In this document: positions 41,630-49,913 of the stretch, in pieces
Layout: each line of letters opens with the position of its first letter
How positions within the stretch are numbered: position 1 is the first letter of the stretch
Source: a bacterium 1xD42-87
Lineage (GTDB): Bacteria > Bacillota > Clostridia > Lachnospirales > Lachnospiraceae
DNA: 64,000 nt
Assembly: GCA_003611805.1 (NCBI GenBank)
Contig: RAYM01000023.1
Coordinates: 1 to 64,000 of the forward strand
Reading direction: 5' to 3'
Notes under the pieces: model-generated
The model's input: the letters and a program-made list of their open reading frames with translations, nothing else
What the model was told of the DNA's origin: nothing
Database searches by the model: none
Position numbers and translations under genes: made by a program

Positions 41630-42061
41630 GTTTGTCAGTAAAAGTTGATTTTCAAGGATGTTTTCCAGTATAGTCTCGCAATCCCGTTTGAAACTGCCAT
41701 AATCGGATTCCGGCACCGGCGGATCATGTTCCGTCCAGGGCTTGGATAAGTTGCCGTCAAATACATTCGCTGTAGATATATACAGTAAACGTATCCGTTT
41801 CCCGGACAGCCAATCCGCCAATGCTTTATGAAAATTCATTTGTGACTGGTAGTCTCCGCGAATGGAAGAAATGACGATTTCCGGGTTTTCATAAGCTAAG
41901 ATTTCCAGCAATTTATTCGGTTCTTCTGCCAGCAGCTGATATCCGTTTTTCGGCGCATGATGTCCCGCTGCCGGAATGATCTGGTAGCTGTCACCCAAAC
42001 CCGAAATAATTGATTGTCCTACAAAACTATTGCAGCCAAGCAGCAGAACTTTCTTTTTCAT
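41630..42061 (-). pseudogene. Truncated NAD-dependent epimerase/dTDP-4-dehydrorhamnose reductase-like gene
   Basis: Start codon at 42061 and N-terminal Rossmann half are good (KKKVLLLGCNSFVGQSI, then VISSIRG, YISTANVFDG with the catalytic Ser/Thr region, and the YGSFKRDCE YxxxK motif). About residue 145 homology stops and the frame runs into the gdhA terminator and the antisense of gdhA, ending at 41429. The C-terminal substrate domain is missing, so the gene is broken. Confidence 0.7.
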
Positions 42062-42135
42062 TTTGGCACTCCTGATAAATAGTATATCTGATTATCCTTT
42101 TCAAAACAACAGTATTATGCTAAAATAGGTTTGAT

Positions 42136-42209
42136 GGAAGCATAGCTCAGCTGGGATGAGCGCTCGCCTGACTAGCGGGAGGTCAAGGGTTCGAGCCCCT
42201 TTGCTTCCA
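42136..42209 (+). tRNA. tRNA-Val (anticodon GAC)
   Basis: 74 nt: acceptor GGAAGCA with TGCTTCC plus A; D arm GCTC...GAGC; anticodon stem CTCGC/GCGGG (with a T-G pair), loop CTGACTA giving GAC; T arm AAGGG-TTCGAGC-CCCTT. CCA not encoded. Unusually, position 37 is U instead of a purine. Confidence 0.85.
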
Positions 42210-42277
42210 TTTTTCATTGCCTTTTTGTATGGCGTGAGGAGCTAGGAGAAATCGTTCTGACAGGGAGGAGAAAAGAC

Positions 42278-42760
42278 ATGTCTGGACATTTGGGATTTTC
42301 GTATGTGGGGCTGGTATTTCTGATGATGCTGTTTGTGCCGAATCTGATCTGGAAGAAAAGACAGCCGCAGGGTTATAGCGCAGAAAACGAAAACAGGATT
42401 TTGGCTTTGCTGGAAAGAGCGGGGGAGGCGCTGACGACATGCTGTGTCCTGATCTTTTCGGATTTCAATCTGCGGGCGTGGTCACATTGGTCATGGTGGC
42501 TTGTGGCGGCGGCTGTTCTGATGGTCATGTACGAAATCTGGTGGGTGCGGTATTTTAGGAGTGAGCGCAGGTTAGCTGATTTTTACAGCAGCCTGTTGGG
42601 TATTCCTGTGGCTGGCGCGACACTGCCGGTGCTGGCGTTCATTCTGCTCGGCATTTATGGAAAGGTAATATGGATGTTAATTGCCAGTGTGATTTTAGGA
42701 GTAGGGCATATCGGGATTCATCTGCGGCATCGGAGGGAGATAGGGCGGTTAAGCGTGTAG
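42278..42760 (+). CDS. Unknown membrane protein (160 aa)
   Basis: Four hydrophobic spans (about 6-24, 73-90, 108-128, 130-150). Ribosome binding site GGGAGGAG. No family recognised. It lies between tRNA-Val and a short copy of the tRNA 3' end at 42780-42790. Confidence 0.65.
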   Translation: MSGHLGFSYVGLVFLMMLFVPNLIWKKRQPQGYSAENENRILALLERAGEALTTCCVLIFSDFNLRAWSHWSWWLVAAAVLMVMYEIWWVRYFRSERRLADFYSSLLGIPVAGATLPVLAFILLGIYGKVIWMLIASVILGVGHIGIHLRHRREIGRLSV

Positions 42761-42789
42761 CCCACTAGGATTATGTCTTTTTGCTTCCA

Positions 42790-43443
42790 TCAGTTCAAAT
42801 CCAGTTTCGAGAAATCCAGCCACAGATTTTCGAAAATCCCCGCTTTCACCTGTTTGGTAAATGAGTAGAGCATGGGCTTATTCCATGACTCTGCTGCCAA
42901 TGCGCAGGCGCCGTCTGTTGGTTGTGCTGTGTCGCTGTGCGCAAAATCATACACGGTAACTGTTTCCTTCTCAGGGTCCACAATCCAATATTCACGCACG
43001 CCCGTCTCGCAGTATAATTTGACTTTCCTTTCACAATCCATTTTCACGCTGGAAGGCGACAAAATCTCAATCACCCAGTCCGGCGCGCCATAGCAGCCCT
43101 TTTCGTCAAGCTTTTCATGGTCGCAGACTACGGAAATATCCGGCTCCACATAGTTGAGGTTGTCTTTTTTGATGCGCACCGCAAAGGGCGCGGCGTACAC
43201 CTTACAGTTTCCTTTATTTTTACGAATATAGGATTTGATTTCAAAGGATAATTCCATAACGATATCTTGATGGATCCGCAAAGGCGCGTCCATCCGAAAC
43301 ATTTCCCCATCAATCAGTTCTGCGCGTTCCCCTTCGGGTAGTGCCTCGATATCCGCGAGCGTATAGCCTTTCCCACCTTTGAGTTTCATAAACCGTTCCC
43401 TCGTTTCTGTTTCGTTCCATTCTCGCAGTTTTCTGACTTCCAT
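42790..43443 (-). CDS. Uma2 family endonuclease (DUF820)
   Basis: 217 residues with a PD-(D/E)xK-type core typical of Uma2 proteins: YVEPDISVVC, then APDWVIEILSPSS, and later VKLYCETGVREYWIVDPE. Family members are putative nucleases that are amplified in cyanobacteria and some Firmicutes; biological role unknown. Start ATG 43443 has AGGAGG upstream. Confidence 0.87.
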   Translation of the reverse strand: MEVRKLREWNETETRERFMKLKGGKGYTLADIEALPEGERAELIDGEMFRMDAPLRIHQDIVMELSFEIKSYIRKNKGNCKVYAAPFAVRIKKDNLNYVEPDISVVCDHEKLDEKGCYGAPDWVIEILSPSSVKMDCERKVKLYCETGVREYWIVDPEKETVTVYDFAHSDTAQPTDGACALAAESWNKPMLYSFTKQVKAGIFENLWLDFSKLDLN

Positions 43444-43831
43444 AGTCTTTCCTCCTGTTTGGCAGGAGAAATTCGGACAGTATCTGTTTGGAATCTCCTG
43501 CTCTTAAATTGTGTTGGTTGATTTAAAAGCATAGAAATTCTGAATTACAGACCGGAAACCGAAAATGTATCAGTTTGTTTGACTCCGCCATATAAATGAT
43601 ATGTCGGATATTTGTTATCAAGAAAGATATATGCTTTGAGTTCATTATAAGGGGCGGCATACGAAATGTCAAGGAAAATTGGTTGAATGCTGCGTGCACT
43701 GAATGCTGTGTGCAAGAAGGTGAAACTTGGTTACAAAACGGGAACCTCGGTTTGCAATCGACCAATGGCGCACTAGCTTTTTAAAAACAGCGTATTCCAC
43801 GGCAGCACTGACGCATTCTGCGGCGCTTCCG

Positions 43832-43860
43832 TTGTCTTGCCGAACAGAACATGATATAAT
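43832..43860 (+). promoter_or_regulatory. Promoter of the LytTR two-component genes
   Basis: TTGTCT (43832-43837), 17 bases, TATAAT (43855-43860). The rest of the 43444-43831 gap contains no supportable gene. Confidence 0.68.
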
Positions 43861-43881
43861 ACCATCTTTAAGGAGGCGGTC

Positions 43882-44589
43882 ATGATTACGATTGCGATTT
43901 GTGACGATGAAAAAATAATAGCGGAGCAGATCAAAAGGCTGGCATCCGTCTTTTTTCGCGCAAAAAATATGGAAACATCTATCATCTGTTTTTCCTGCGG
44001 GGAGGAATTATTGCGGTACGACAAGAGCATAGACATTCTGTTCCTCGACATCCAGATGGAGGGAATGGACGGCATGGAGACGGCGAGGAAACTGCGCAGC
44101 CGGAATTTTAAAGGATATCTTATTTTTGTTACGGTTCTGGAGGAGATGGTGTTCCAGTCCTTTGAGGTGCAGGCGTACGACTATCTGGTGAAGCCGGTTG
44201 AGGAAAAGCGGTTTGCAAAGACGATGGAGCGTCTGTTTGCTTCCATGCAGAATGTCAGCGAGGAGAAGCTGCTCGTACAGAAGGGCTATGAGAGGAGTAT
44301 TATTTCTTTTGAAGAGATCGTTTTTGCCGAGGTCATTGACAGAAAAGTTTATCTGCACCTGGTGTCGTCGGAGGTGGTGGATTTTTATGACAAGATTGAA
44401 AATCTGGAGGAAAGACTGGACAGCCGTTTTTTCCGATGCCACAGGAGCTTTCTGATTAACCTGAAATACTTGAAGAGCTACAAAAACGGTGTGGCATATA
44501 TGGAGAATGGGAAGGAAATCCCTATTTCCAGACTGCGCAGCAAAGCGTTTTCCGAGGTGATTTTGCAGTATATGAAAAGCTGGAGGTAA
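43882..44589 (+). CDS. LytTR-family response regulator (AgrA-like)
   Basis: 235 residues. REC domain (Asp56 in ILFLDIQMEGMDG, Lys in LVKPVEEKR) and C-terminal LytTR DNA-binding domain (about 135-235; RKVYLHLVSSEV, FFRCHRSFLINLKYLKSY, ISRLRSKAF). Binds DNA through beta strands. Ribosome binding site AAGGAGG. Operon with the sensor kinase 3' of it, layout of quorum-sensing or bacteriocin pairs, but no AgrB/AgrD gene is evident nearby. Confidence 0.92.
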   Translation: MITIAICDDEKIIAEQIKRLASVFFRAKNMETSIICFSCGEELLRYDKSIDILFLDIQMEGMDGMETARKLRSRNFKGYLIFVTVLEEMVFQSFEVQAYDYLVKPVEEKRFAKTMERLFASMQNVSEEKLLVQKGYERSIISFEEIVFAEVIDRKVYLHLVSSEVVDFYDKIENLEERLDSRFFRCHRSFLINLKYLKSYKNGVAYMENGKEIPISRLRSKAFSEVILQYMKSWR

Positions 44590-44668
44590 CAGTTTGGCTT
44601 TAGATTTTGCACTTGCTGCAAGGTTCGTAAGACCGCGCAGATCTGGTCAGAAAATTGGAGTTTGTAAG

Positions 44669-45988
44669 ATGGAAGAGTATATCGATTTTTTTAACAGATA
44701 TATCGTAGCCGCTATCCAACTGCTGCTTGGCTTTTTCTTTTTTGTTCGGTTTTTAAAGAAAAAAGGAAGGCTGTTTTTTGAGCTGCTGTTTGTGGTGTTG
44801 GGATCCGTGGTCATTCTGGCGGTGCCGGTAGGAAGCATTGTCGAATATCTGATTTATGCAATGCTGCTTGTCGCAATGGGGAGTTTTATATGCCATGCCG
44901 ATTGGAAATCTGTCATTTTATATGCGGCGCTGACGGTGGAGATTATGGAACTCAGTTTTGGAATTGTCAATTCCCTTTCGGGTATTCTGTATCCTTGGCT
45001 CGCTCCTCTGCATCCAAATGCCGCCGCTGTGATTTCTTTTCTTTTGGGAACGTTGTCTTTTGCGCTGGCGGTTTGCTGCTACCGGGCGGCGTACCGTTGT
45101 TTTTTACACTATGAAACGACAGAAAAGCAATATCTTTTTATGATTCTGATTCCGATTCTGATGATTTTCTTTATGAGTGAATATATCAGTTCTATTCTTT
45201 ACGGAAATATAGCGGTCAGAAATGCAGGCGGCAGCGCCATATCCGTCAACCATTATCAGATTCTGATGATTCAGCTTTTTGGTATGGCAAGCTTGTTCTG
45301 TATTCTGTTTGCCTACAAAAAACTGCTGCAGAATTTTCACTTGAGCACGGAGCTGTCCCTGTTGGAGCAGGAGGAGCATTCCCTGAACCGGTATGTGGAG
45401 GAGGCGCGGGCGCGCTACGAAAAGACGAAATCCTTTCGCCATGACATTAAAAATCATATCACAGTGGTGAAGGAGCTTCTGCAAAACGGAAAACAGGAGG
45501 AGGCGCTTACCTATATCGGTGATCTTGCCGATATGACGGAGGCACTCTCTTTTCCATGCAGCACAGGCAATCCGGTAGCGGATATTCTGCTGGGAAATAA
45601 GCTGGGGATTGCGGAGAGTATGGGGATTGACGTGGACTGTTCATTGCATTTGCCATATCCCTGTCCGATACGCGACATCGACTTCTGCGTTATCCTGTCA
45701 AACGCGCTGGACAATGCCATTCACGCCTGCCGGGATATAGATGGCGGCTCGGGAAAATATATCCGCCTGACGGGACGTATACAGGGCGATTTTATTCTGA
45801 TGGAGGTGGAGAACAGCTTCCACGGGAAAGGGCTTGCCGGAAGGGGGACGGGCTTGTCAAATATAAAGATGGTGGCGGAAAAATATCAGGGCGCGATGAG
45901 TGTCAAAACACAGGGTTCATCCTTTATCTTAAGCGTCCTGCTTGTCATTCCACAGCAGGCAGAAAGCATCCCACGGCAAATCGGTTAA
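44669..45988 (+). CDS. GHKL sensor histidine kinase (AgrC-like)
   Basis: About 439 residues; six or seven membrane spans in the first 235, then a linker coiled coil, the phosphoacceptor His in SFRHDIKNH, and a GHKL ATPase domain with N-box LSNALDNAIHAC and GTGLSNIK. Start ATG 44669 follows GGAG; the open frame reaches 44594 as TTG, overlapping the region after the regulator. Signal unknown; topology fits peptide-sensing kinases. Confidence 0.88.
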   Translation: MEEYIDFFNRYIVAAIQLLLGFFFFVRFLKKKGRLFFELLFVVLGSVVILAVPVGSIVEYLIYAMLLVAMGSFICHADWKSVILYAALTVEIMELSFGIVNSLSGILYPWLAPLHPNAAAVISFLLGTLSFALAVCCYRAAYRCFLHYETTEKQYLFMILIPILMIFFMSEYISSILYGNIAVRNAGGSAISVNHYQILMIQLFGMASLFCILFAYKKLLQNFHLSTELSLLEQEEHSLNRYVEEARARYEKTKSFRHDIKNHITVVKELLQNGKQEEALTYIGDLADMTEALSFPCSTGNPVADILLGNKLGIAESMGIDVDCSLHLPYPCPIRDIDFCVILSNALDNAIHACRDIDGGSGKYIRLTGRIQGDFILMEVENSFHGKGLAGRGTGLSNIKMVAEKYQGAMSVKTQGSSFILSVLLVIPQQAESIPRQIG

Positions 45989-46026
45989 ATCCTTTTTTTT
46001 GTATGTCGAAAAACAGTGTGAGGAAT

Positions 46027-46137
46027 GCGAAAAGTACTTCCAAAGACGTCTCGCCATAGGACGGAGACCCAAGTCAGCAAGCTGACTTGGAAGTACTAAG
46101 TTTTGCATAAGAGAATGCCCAAAATACGGGCATTCTC
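46027..46137. repeat. Two-hairpin intergenic repeat, family A copy 2
   Basis: Outer stem GCGAAAAGTACTTCCAA region (AGTACTTCCAA 46033-46043) with TTGGAAGTACT (46087-46097) and TTTTGC, enclosing GTCTC/GAGAC and AAGTCAGC/GCTGACTT; then GAGAATGCCC (46111-46120) with GGGCATTCTC (46128-46137). Same two-part plan as 22611-22702. Confidence 0.68.
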
Positions 46138-46191
46138 CGTACACTTTAAAATTTCGCAGATATTCTGCGGGGAAAAAGGAGGACAATCAAA

Positions 46192-46755
46192 ATGGCAATG
46201 GAAATCAAAGTAAGCGGCAACGCTTACAAAACCGATTACGCGGATCGGCTGCAGGCGGAGCGGGAGAACGTGCAGAAAGCGGGAAACGAGCAGAACGCGG
46301 ATAAGGCGGCGGATCAGAAACCGGCACCGCATGACGAGTACATCAGCAGCGAAAAGTCGGGGGAGAAGCCAAACGGTCTGTATCATGTAGGGCAAGATGA
46401 AAATGGCAACAAAAAAGTTTATTTTAACGACCCGAAGAAAGCTGACAGGAACAGACAGCCTGGAGGAATACCCGACGATTCCGAAAAAGACGGCAATAAA
46501 AACAATCCGAAAGTAAATGCGGATGACCCGGACGACGGCGAGGAGAAATGCGTCGGCAACACGGATAAGGTGGATCGGGAAATTCGGGAACTGAAGGAGA
46601 AGAAGAAACAGTTAGAGCAGCAGCTTAAGGCAGCTTCCGGGGACGAGAAGAAGACGAAGGAGCTGGAGAACAAACTGGCGCAGGTAGAGCAGGAGCTGAG
46701 TCAGAAAGACAATGACACATACCGAAGACAGCATTCTACGTTTACCGACAAATAG
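46192..46755 (+). CDS. Unknown hydrophilic coiled-coil protein (187 aa)
   Basis: Very polar protein; residues about 122-175 form a coiled coil (KVDREIRELKEKKKQLEQQLKAASG). The N-terminal MEIKVSGNAYKTDYADRLQ resembles short Clostridia proteins encoded near extracellular-matrix or motility genes; no family is certain. Ribosome binding site GGAGGAC. It stands alone between a hairpin repeat and a terminator. Confidence 0.6.
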   Translation: MAMEIKVSGNAYKTDYADRLQAERENVQKAGNEQNADKAADQKPAPHDEYISSEKSGEKPNGLYHVGQDENGNKKVYFNDPKKADRNRQPGGIPDDSEKDGNKNNPKVNADDPDDGEEKCVGNTDKVDREIRELKEKKKQLEQQLKAASGDEKKTKELENKLAQVEQELSQKDNDTYRRQHSTFTDK

Positions 46756-46785
46756 TTATGATAGGGTGAGCGGAGAACAGGGATT

Positions 46786-46824
46786 AAAAAGCGTTTGCCG
46801 ACGGAATGCCGGGAAACGCTTTTT
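46786..46824 (+). terminator. Terminator after the coiled-coil gene
   Basis: AAAAAGCGTTT (46786-46796) with AAACGCTTTTT (46814-46824). Confidence 0.85.
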
Positions 46825-46938
46825 GGCAGTTATCTGCACAGGCGGTGTGCAATCCGCAGTGTCAGAAAAGATATCCGCTTGACGGAAGCGGTGTTTGGGA
46901 GCAAAATGAAGTAGTAATTTTACGGGAACGGGGAGAGA

Positions 46939-47643
46939 ATGACATTGGAACATACCATACTTTTACTGGAAGACGATACGGATCTGATTGACGGACTGAC
47001 CTATTCCCTGAGCAGGGAAGGATATATCGTGGACGTGGCGCAGACGGTGAAAACGGCGTATGCCTGTCTGGAAACGCGGGAATACAGCCTTCTGTTACTG
47101 GACGTCACCCTGCCCGACGGGAACGGCGTGGATGTGTGCCGCTTTGTGCGGGAACGGGGCAGTCGGACGCCCATTATCTTTCTGACGGCGATGGATGAGG
47201 AAGTCCATGTGATCCGGGGGCTTGACAGCGGTGCGGACGACTATATCACAAAGCCTTTTAAGCTCGGGGAATTGTGCTCCAGAATACGTGCGCAGCTTAG
47301 GCGGAGCGGGAGTGGTGATGTGAGCGCGGCGAACCGCTTTACCTCCGGCGCGCTGTCCATTGACTTGTTCGGGGGTGGCGCGTTTTTGAACAACCAGCCG
47401 TTAGAATTGACCAGTGTTGAGTACCGTTTGCTCTGTCTGCTTGTCCGCAATGCGGGGCAGACGGTTTTGAGAAATACGATACTGGACGCGCTGTGGGACG
47501 GGAACGGCAACTTTGTGGATGACAATACGCTGTCTGTATACATCCGCAGGCTGCGCGAAAAGATAGAGGAAGACCCGTCTAATCCGGTGCATCTTTTGAC
47601 GGTGCGGGGATTTGGATACAAATGGAGGAGAGAAAATGAGTAA
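46939..47643 (+). CDS. OmpR/PhoB-family response regulator
   Basis: 234 residues. REC domain (Asp55 in LLLLDVTLPDG, TKPFKLGEL) and winged-helix domain (LTSVEYRLLCLLVRNAG, DDNTLSVYIRRLREKIEEDP, VRGFGYKW). First of a five-gene set: regulator, small DUF7662-like protein, kinase, ABC ATPase, FtsX permease. This is the layout of antimicrobial-peptide sensing and detoxification modules (BceRS-AB/VraFG-like). Confidence 0.94.
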   Translation: MTLEHTILLLEDDTDLIDGLTYSLSREGYIVDVAQTVKTAYACLETREYSLLLLDVTLPDGNGVDVCRFVRERGSRTPIIFLTAMDEEVHVIRGLDSGADDYITKPFKLGELCSRIRAQLRRSGSGDVSAANRFTSGALSIDLFGGGAFLNNQPLELTSVEYRLLCLLVRNAGQTVLRNTILDALWDGNGNFVDDNTLSVYIRRLREKIEEDPSNPVHLLTVRGFGYKWRRENE

Positions 47644-47842
47644 ATATGATGCTTTATGGGAATATATGCAGAAAAACGGACAGGAATCTTTGCAGCTGAC
47701 TTTTGAAGAAATACAGGAGATTGCGGGGGTGCCAATCGACCATTCGTTTTTGAAATACAAAAAGGAGCTGACAGAATACGGTTATCAGGTCGGGAAGATA
47801 TCCATGAAAAACGAAACGGTACTTTTTACCAAGGTGGATTGA
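47636..47842 (+). CDS. Small DUF7662-like protein (68 aa)
   Basis: ATG 47636 overlaps the regulator's stop (ATGA) and follows GGAGGAG. Sequence pattern KYDALWEYMQKNGQESLQLTFEEIQEIAGVPID... resembles DUF7662, a small alpha/beta domain seen in putative DNA-binding or restriction-associated proteins. Its insertion between regulator and kinase suggests an accessory role in the signalling path. Recognition is from memory. Confidence 0.65.
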   Translation: MSKYDALWEYMQKNGQESLQLTFEEIQEIAGVPIDHSFLKYKKELTEYGYQVGKISMKNETVLFTKVD

Positions 47843-47843
47843 T

Positions 47844-49088
47844 ATGAATATGATGCAGGAGAAAAACACACGGGAATATTTTCTGTTTTTGAGTGGTCTG
47901 GCGGGTGTATTTGTGATATTGGCACTCGTTCTCTCATGGTTTCATGGAAGGGAAACACAGCAGATTCTTTTTGAGAGGGAACAGATTTTTGTGTCGTCCT
48001 TGATGGAGCAGGGGGTCTCGCATGTCTCGATTGCCCGGGCGCTTGGGAGTGCAGAAACGACTGCAGAGGGAGCAGAACTGCTGCGGCAGATTGGCCATAC
48101 GCAGGCTGCTTCTTTCCGACTGTTTCCGTCTATTGACAGGTCTGTGCGGCTGTTTGGTGCGGCAGCAGCCGGTACAGTGGGGATTTTGGCTATTCTTTTA
48201 CTGGGCATGAGCATCCGTTTTCTTTGGAAACGGGAGACGCTGTACCGACAGGCGGAGGGTATTATCACCCGGTTTTCCGAGGGGGATTTTAGGAGCCACC
48301 TGCCGCAGACGGAGAACGGAAGCATTTACCAGTTGTTTTCGGCGGTGGAAGAGCTGGCTGTGGCGCTGCGTGCGCAGAGCGAAAAAGAGCAGCAGATGAA
48401 AGCATTTTTGAGGAACACGATCTCGGATATTTCCCATCAGTTGAAGACGCCGCTTGCCGCCCTGCATATGTACACGGAAATCATAATGCAGGAGCCGAAC
48501 CATGCAGAGACGGTGGAGCGGTTTTCCGGCAAAATCATGCAGTCGTTGGAGCGAATCGAGGCGCTTGTGCAGGCGCTCCTGAAGGTGAGCCGTATCGACG
48601 CGGGCAGTATTGCTTTTCACAAGAAATGGCAGACTGCCGCCGGGTTAGTGGAAAGCGCAGCGGCAGATTTATCCGTAAGGGCGCATAGGGAAGAAAAGCG
48701 GATTGTGATGGAGGGCGACGCGTCGCAGATGATTTTCTGTGACAAGGAGTGGACGAGGGAAGCGGTTGCCAATCTGATAAAGAATGCGCTGGACCATACC
48801 GATGCGGGCGGTACGGTTACGGTTTCATGGGAATGCTCTCCCGCGATGTTCCGGCTGTCGATAGCGGATGACGGCTGCGGCATTTCAGAGGAGGATATTT
48901 CGCATGTGTTTAAGCGGTTTTACCGCAGCAAACGGGATGGCGGCAGGCAGGGGCTCGGTCTGGGACTGCCTCTTGCCAAGTCCATTGTGGAAGGACAGGG
49001 CGGCATCCTCTCGGTAAGCAGCACACCGGGGGAGGGGGCGGTGTTTATCCTCATGCTCCCGACCGAGGCTGCGAAGCGGTCCTCGTAA
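47844..49088 (+). CDS. Sensor histidine kinase (HisKA/HATPase)
   Basis: 414 residues; two spans (about 11-30 and 102-124) with a short extracytoplasmic loop of about 70 residues, HAMP-like linker, HisKA with His198 in ISDISHQLKTPLAAL, HATPase with N-box LIKNALDHT, and G-boxes DDGCGI and GLGLGLPLAKSIV. Start one base after the previous stop codon. Partner of the OmpR regulator. Confidence 0.92.
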   Translation: MNMMQEKNTREYFLFLSGLAGVFVILALVLSWFHGRETQQILFEREQIFVSSLMEQGVSHVSIARALGSAETTAEGAELLRQIGHTQAASFRLFPSIDRSVRLFGAAAAGTVGILAILLLGMSIRFLWKRETLYRQAEGIITRFSEGDFRSHLPQTENGSIYQLFSAVEELAVALRAQSEKEQQMKAFLRNTISDISHQLKTPLAALHMYTEIIMQEPNHAETVERFSGKIMQSLERIEALVQALLKVSRIDAGSIAFHKKWQTAAGLVESAAADLSVRAHREEKRIVMEGDASQMIFCDKEWTREAVANLIKNALDHTDAGGTVTVSWECSPAMFRLSIADDGCGISEEDISHVFKRFYRSKRDGGRQGLGLGLPLAKSIVEGQGGILSVSSTPGEGAVFILMLPTEAAKRSS

Positions 49089-49177
49089 GTTAAATTCCGA
49101 AGAAATTTAACTTTCTTACAGATTTGTAAGCTGTTATTCATGGGATTGTAAGCTGTTCCTGTTATCGTTTTGTAAGT
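49089..49177 (+). promoter_or_regulatory. TTGTAAG direct repeats before the ABC exporter genes
   Basis: A hairpin GTTAAATT/AAATTTAAC (49090-49112), then TTGTAAG at 49125-49131, 49147-49153 and 49171-49177, about two helical turns apart. The first two are followed by CTGTT. Likely binding sites for the upstream OmpR-type regulator. Confidence 0.6.
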
Positions 49178-49217
49178 ACCTAATCGATTTAGCTTTGAAA
49201 GGAGGAACAGTCTTACC

Positions 49218-49913
49218 ATGGAAATTGTGGAAGTACAGGATTTGTGTAAAACATACGGAATGGGCGAAGCGAAAGTAGAAGCCTTAAAGCATGTCTCTTT
49301 TACCCTTCAGAAAGGGGAGTTTGCGGCGGTGATCGGGGAGTCCGGCTCCGGTAAAAGCACCCTCTTAAACTGTATCGGCGCGCTGGACGAACCCACAGGC
49401 GGACAGATTATGATAGACGGGCGAAACCTCTTTGCCATGAGGGAGGAGGAGCGCACGATTTTCAGACGCCGCAATATCGGTTTTATCTTTCAGTCATTTC
49501 ATCTGATTCCGGAGCTAAATGTGGAGCAGAATATTATTTTCCCCCTGTTGCTGGACTATAAGAAACCGGATCCCCGACAGGTGGAGGAGGTTTTGGAAGT
49601 GCTGGGCTTGCAGGAGCGGCGCAGTCATTTGCCGGGGCAGCTTTCCGGCGGACAGCAGCAGAGAGTGGCGATCGGCAGGGCGTTAATCACAAAGCCGAAA
49701 CTGATTCTGGCGGATGAACCGACCGGGAATCTGGACAGAAAAAACAGCAGGGAAGTGATGGAGCTTTTGCGCAAGGCGTCCAGTCAATACCAGCAGACCA
49801 TTTTGATGATCACGCACAATCCGAATCTGATTACTTCGGTGGATCGGGTGATGCAGGTGGCGGACGGCATTTTGAGTGATTTGGGAGGGAATGTCAATGA
49901 AAAATTATCTTAA
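49218..49913 (+). CDS. ABC transporter ATP-binding protein (LolD/MacB-like)
   Basis: 231 residues. Walker [11 protein letters not shown]-loop, signature [12 protein letters not shown], Walker [13 protein letters not shown], and H-loop MITHN: complete ATPase of the FtsX-coupled class that powers lipoprotein or antimicrobial peptide extrusion. Ribosome binding site AGGAGG. Last 17 bases overlap the permease gene. Confidence 0.95.
   Translation: MEIVEVQDLCKTYGMGEAKVEALKHVSFTLQKGEFAAVIGESGSGKSTLLNCIGALDEPTGGQIMIDGRNLFAMREEERTIFRRRNIGFIFQSFHLIPELNVEQNIIFPLLLDYKKPDPRQVEEVLEVLGLQERRSHLPGQLSGGQQQRVAIGRALITKPKLILADEPTGNLDRKNSREVMELLRKASSQYQQTILMITHNPNLITSVDRVMQVADGILSDLGGNVNEKLS

Noticed and set aside
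43596..43784. Possible AgrD-like pheromone frame before the AgrA/AgrC-like pair
   Set aside because: No ribosome binding site, no amphipathic leader, and no AgrB gene; the cysteines look accidental.
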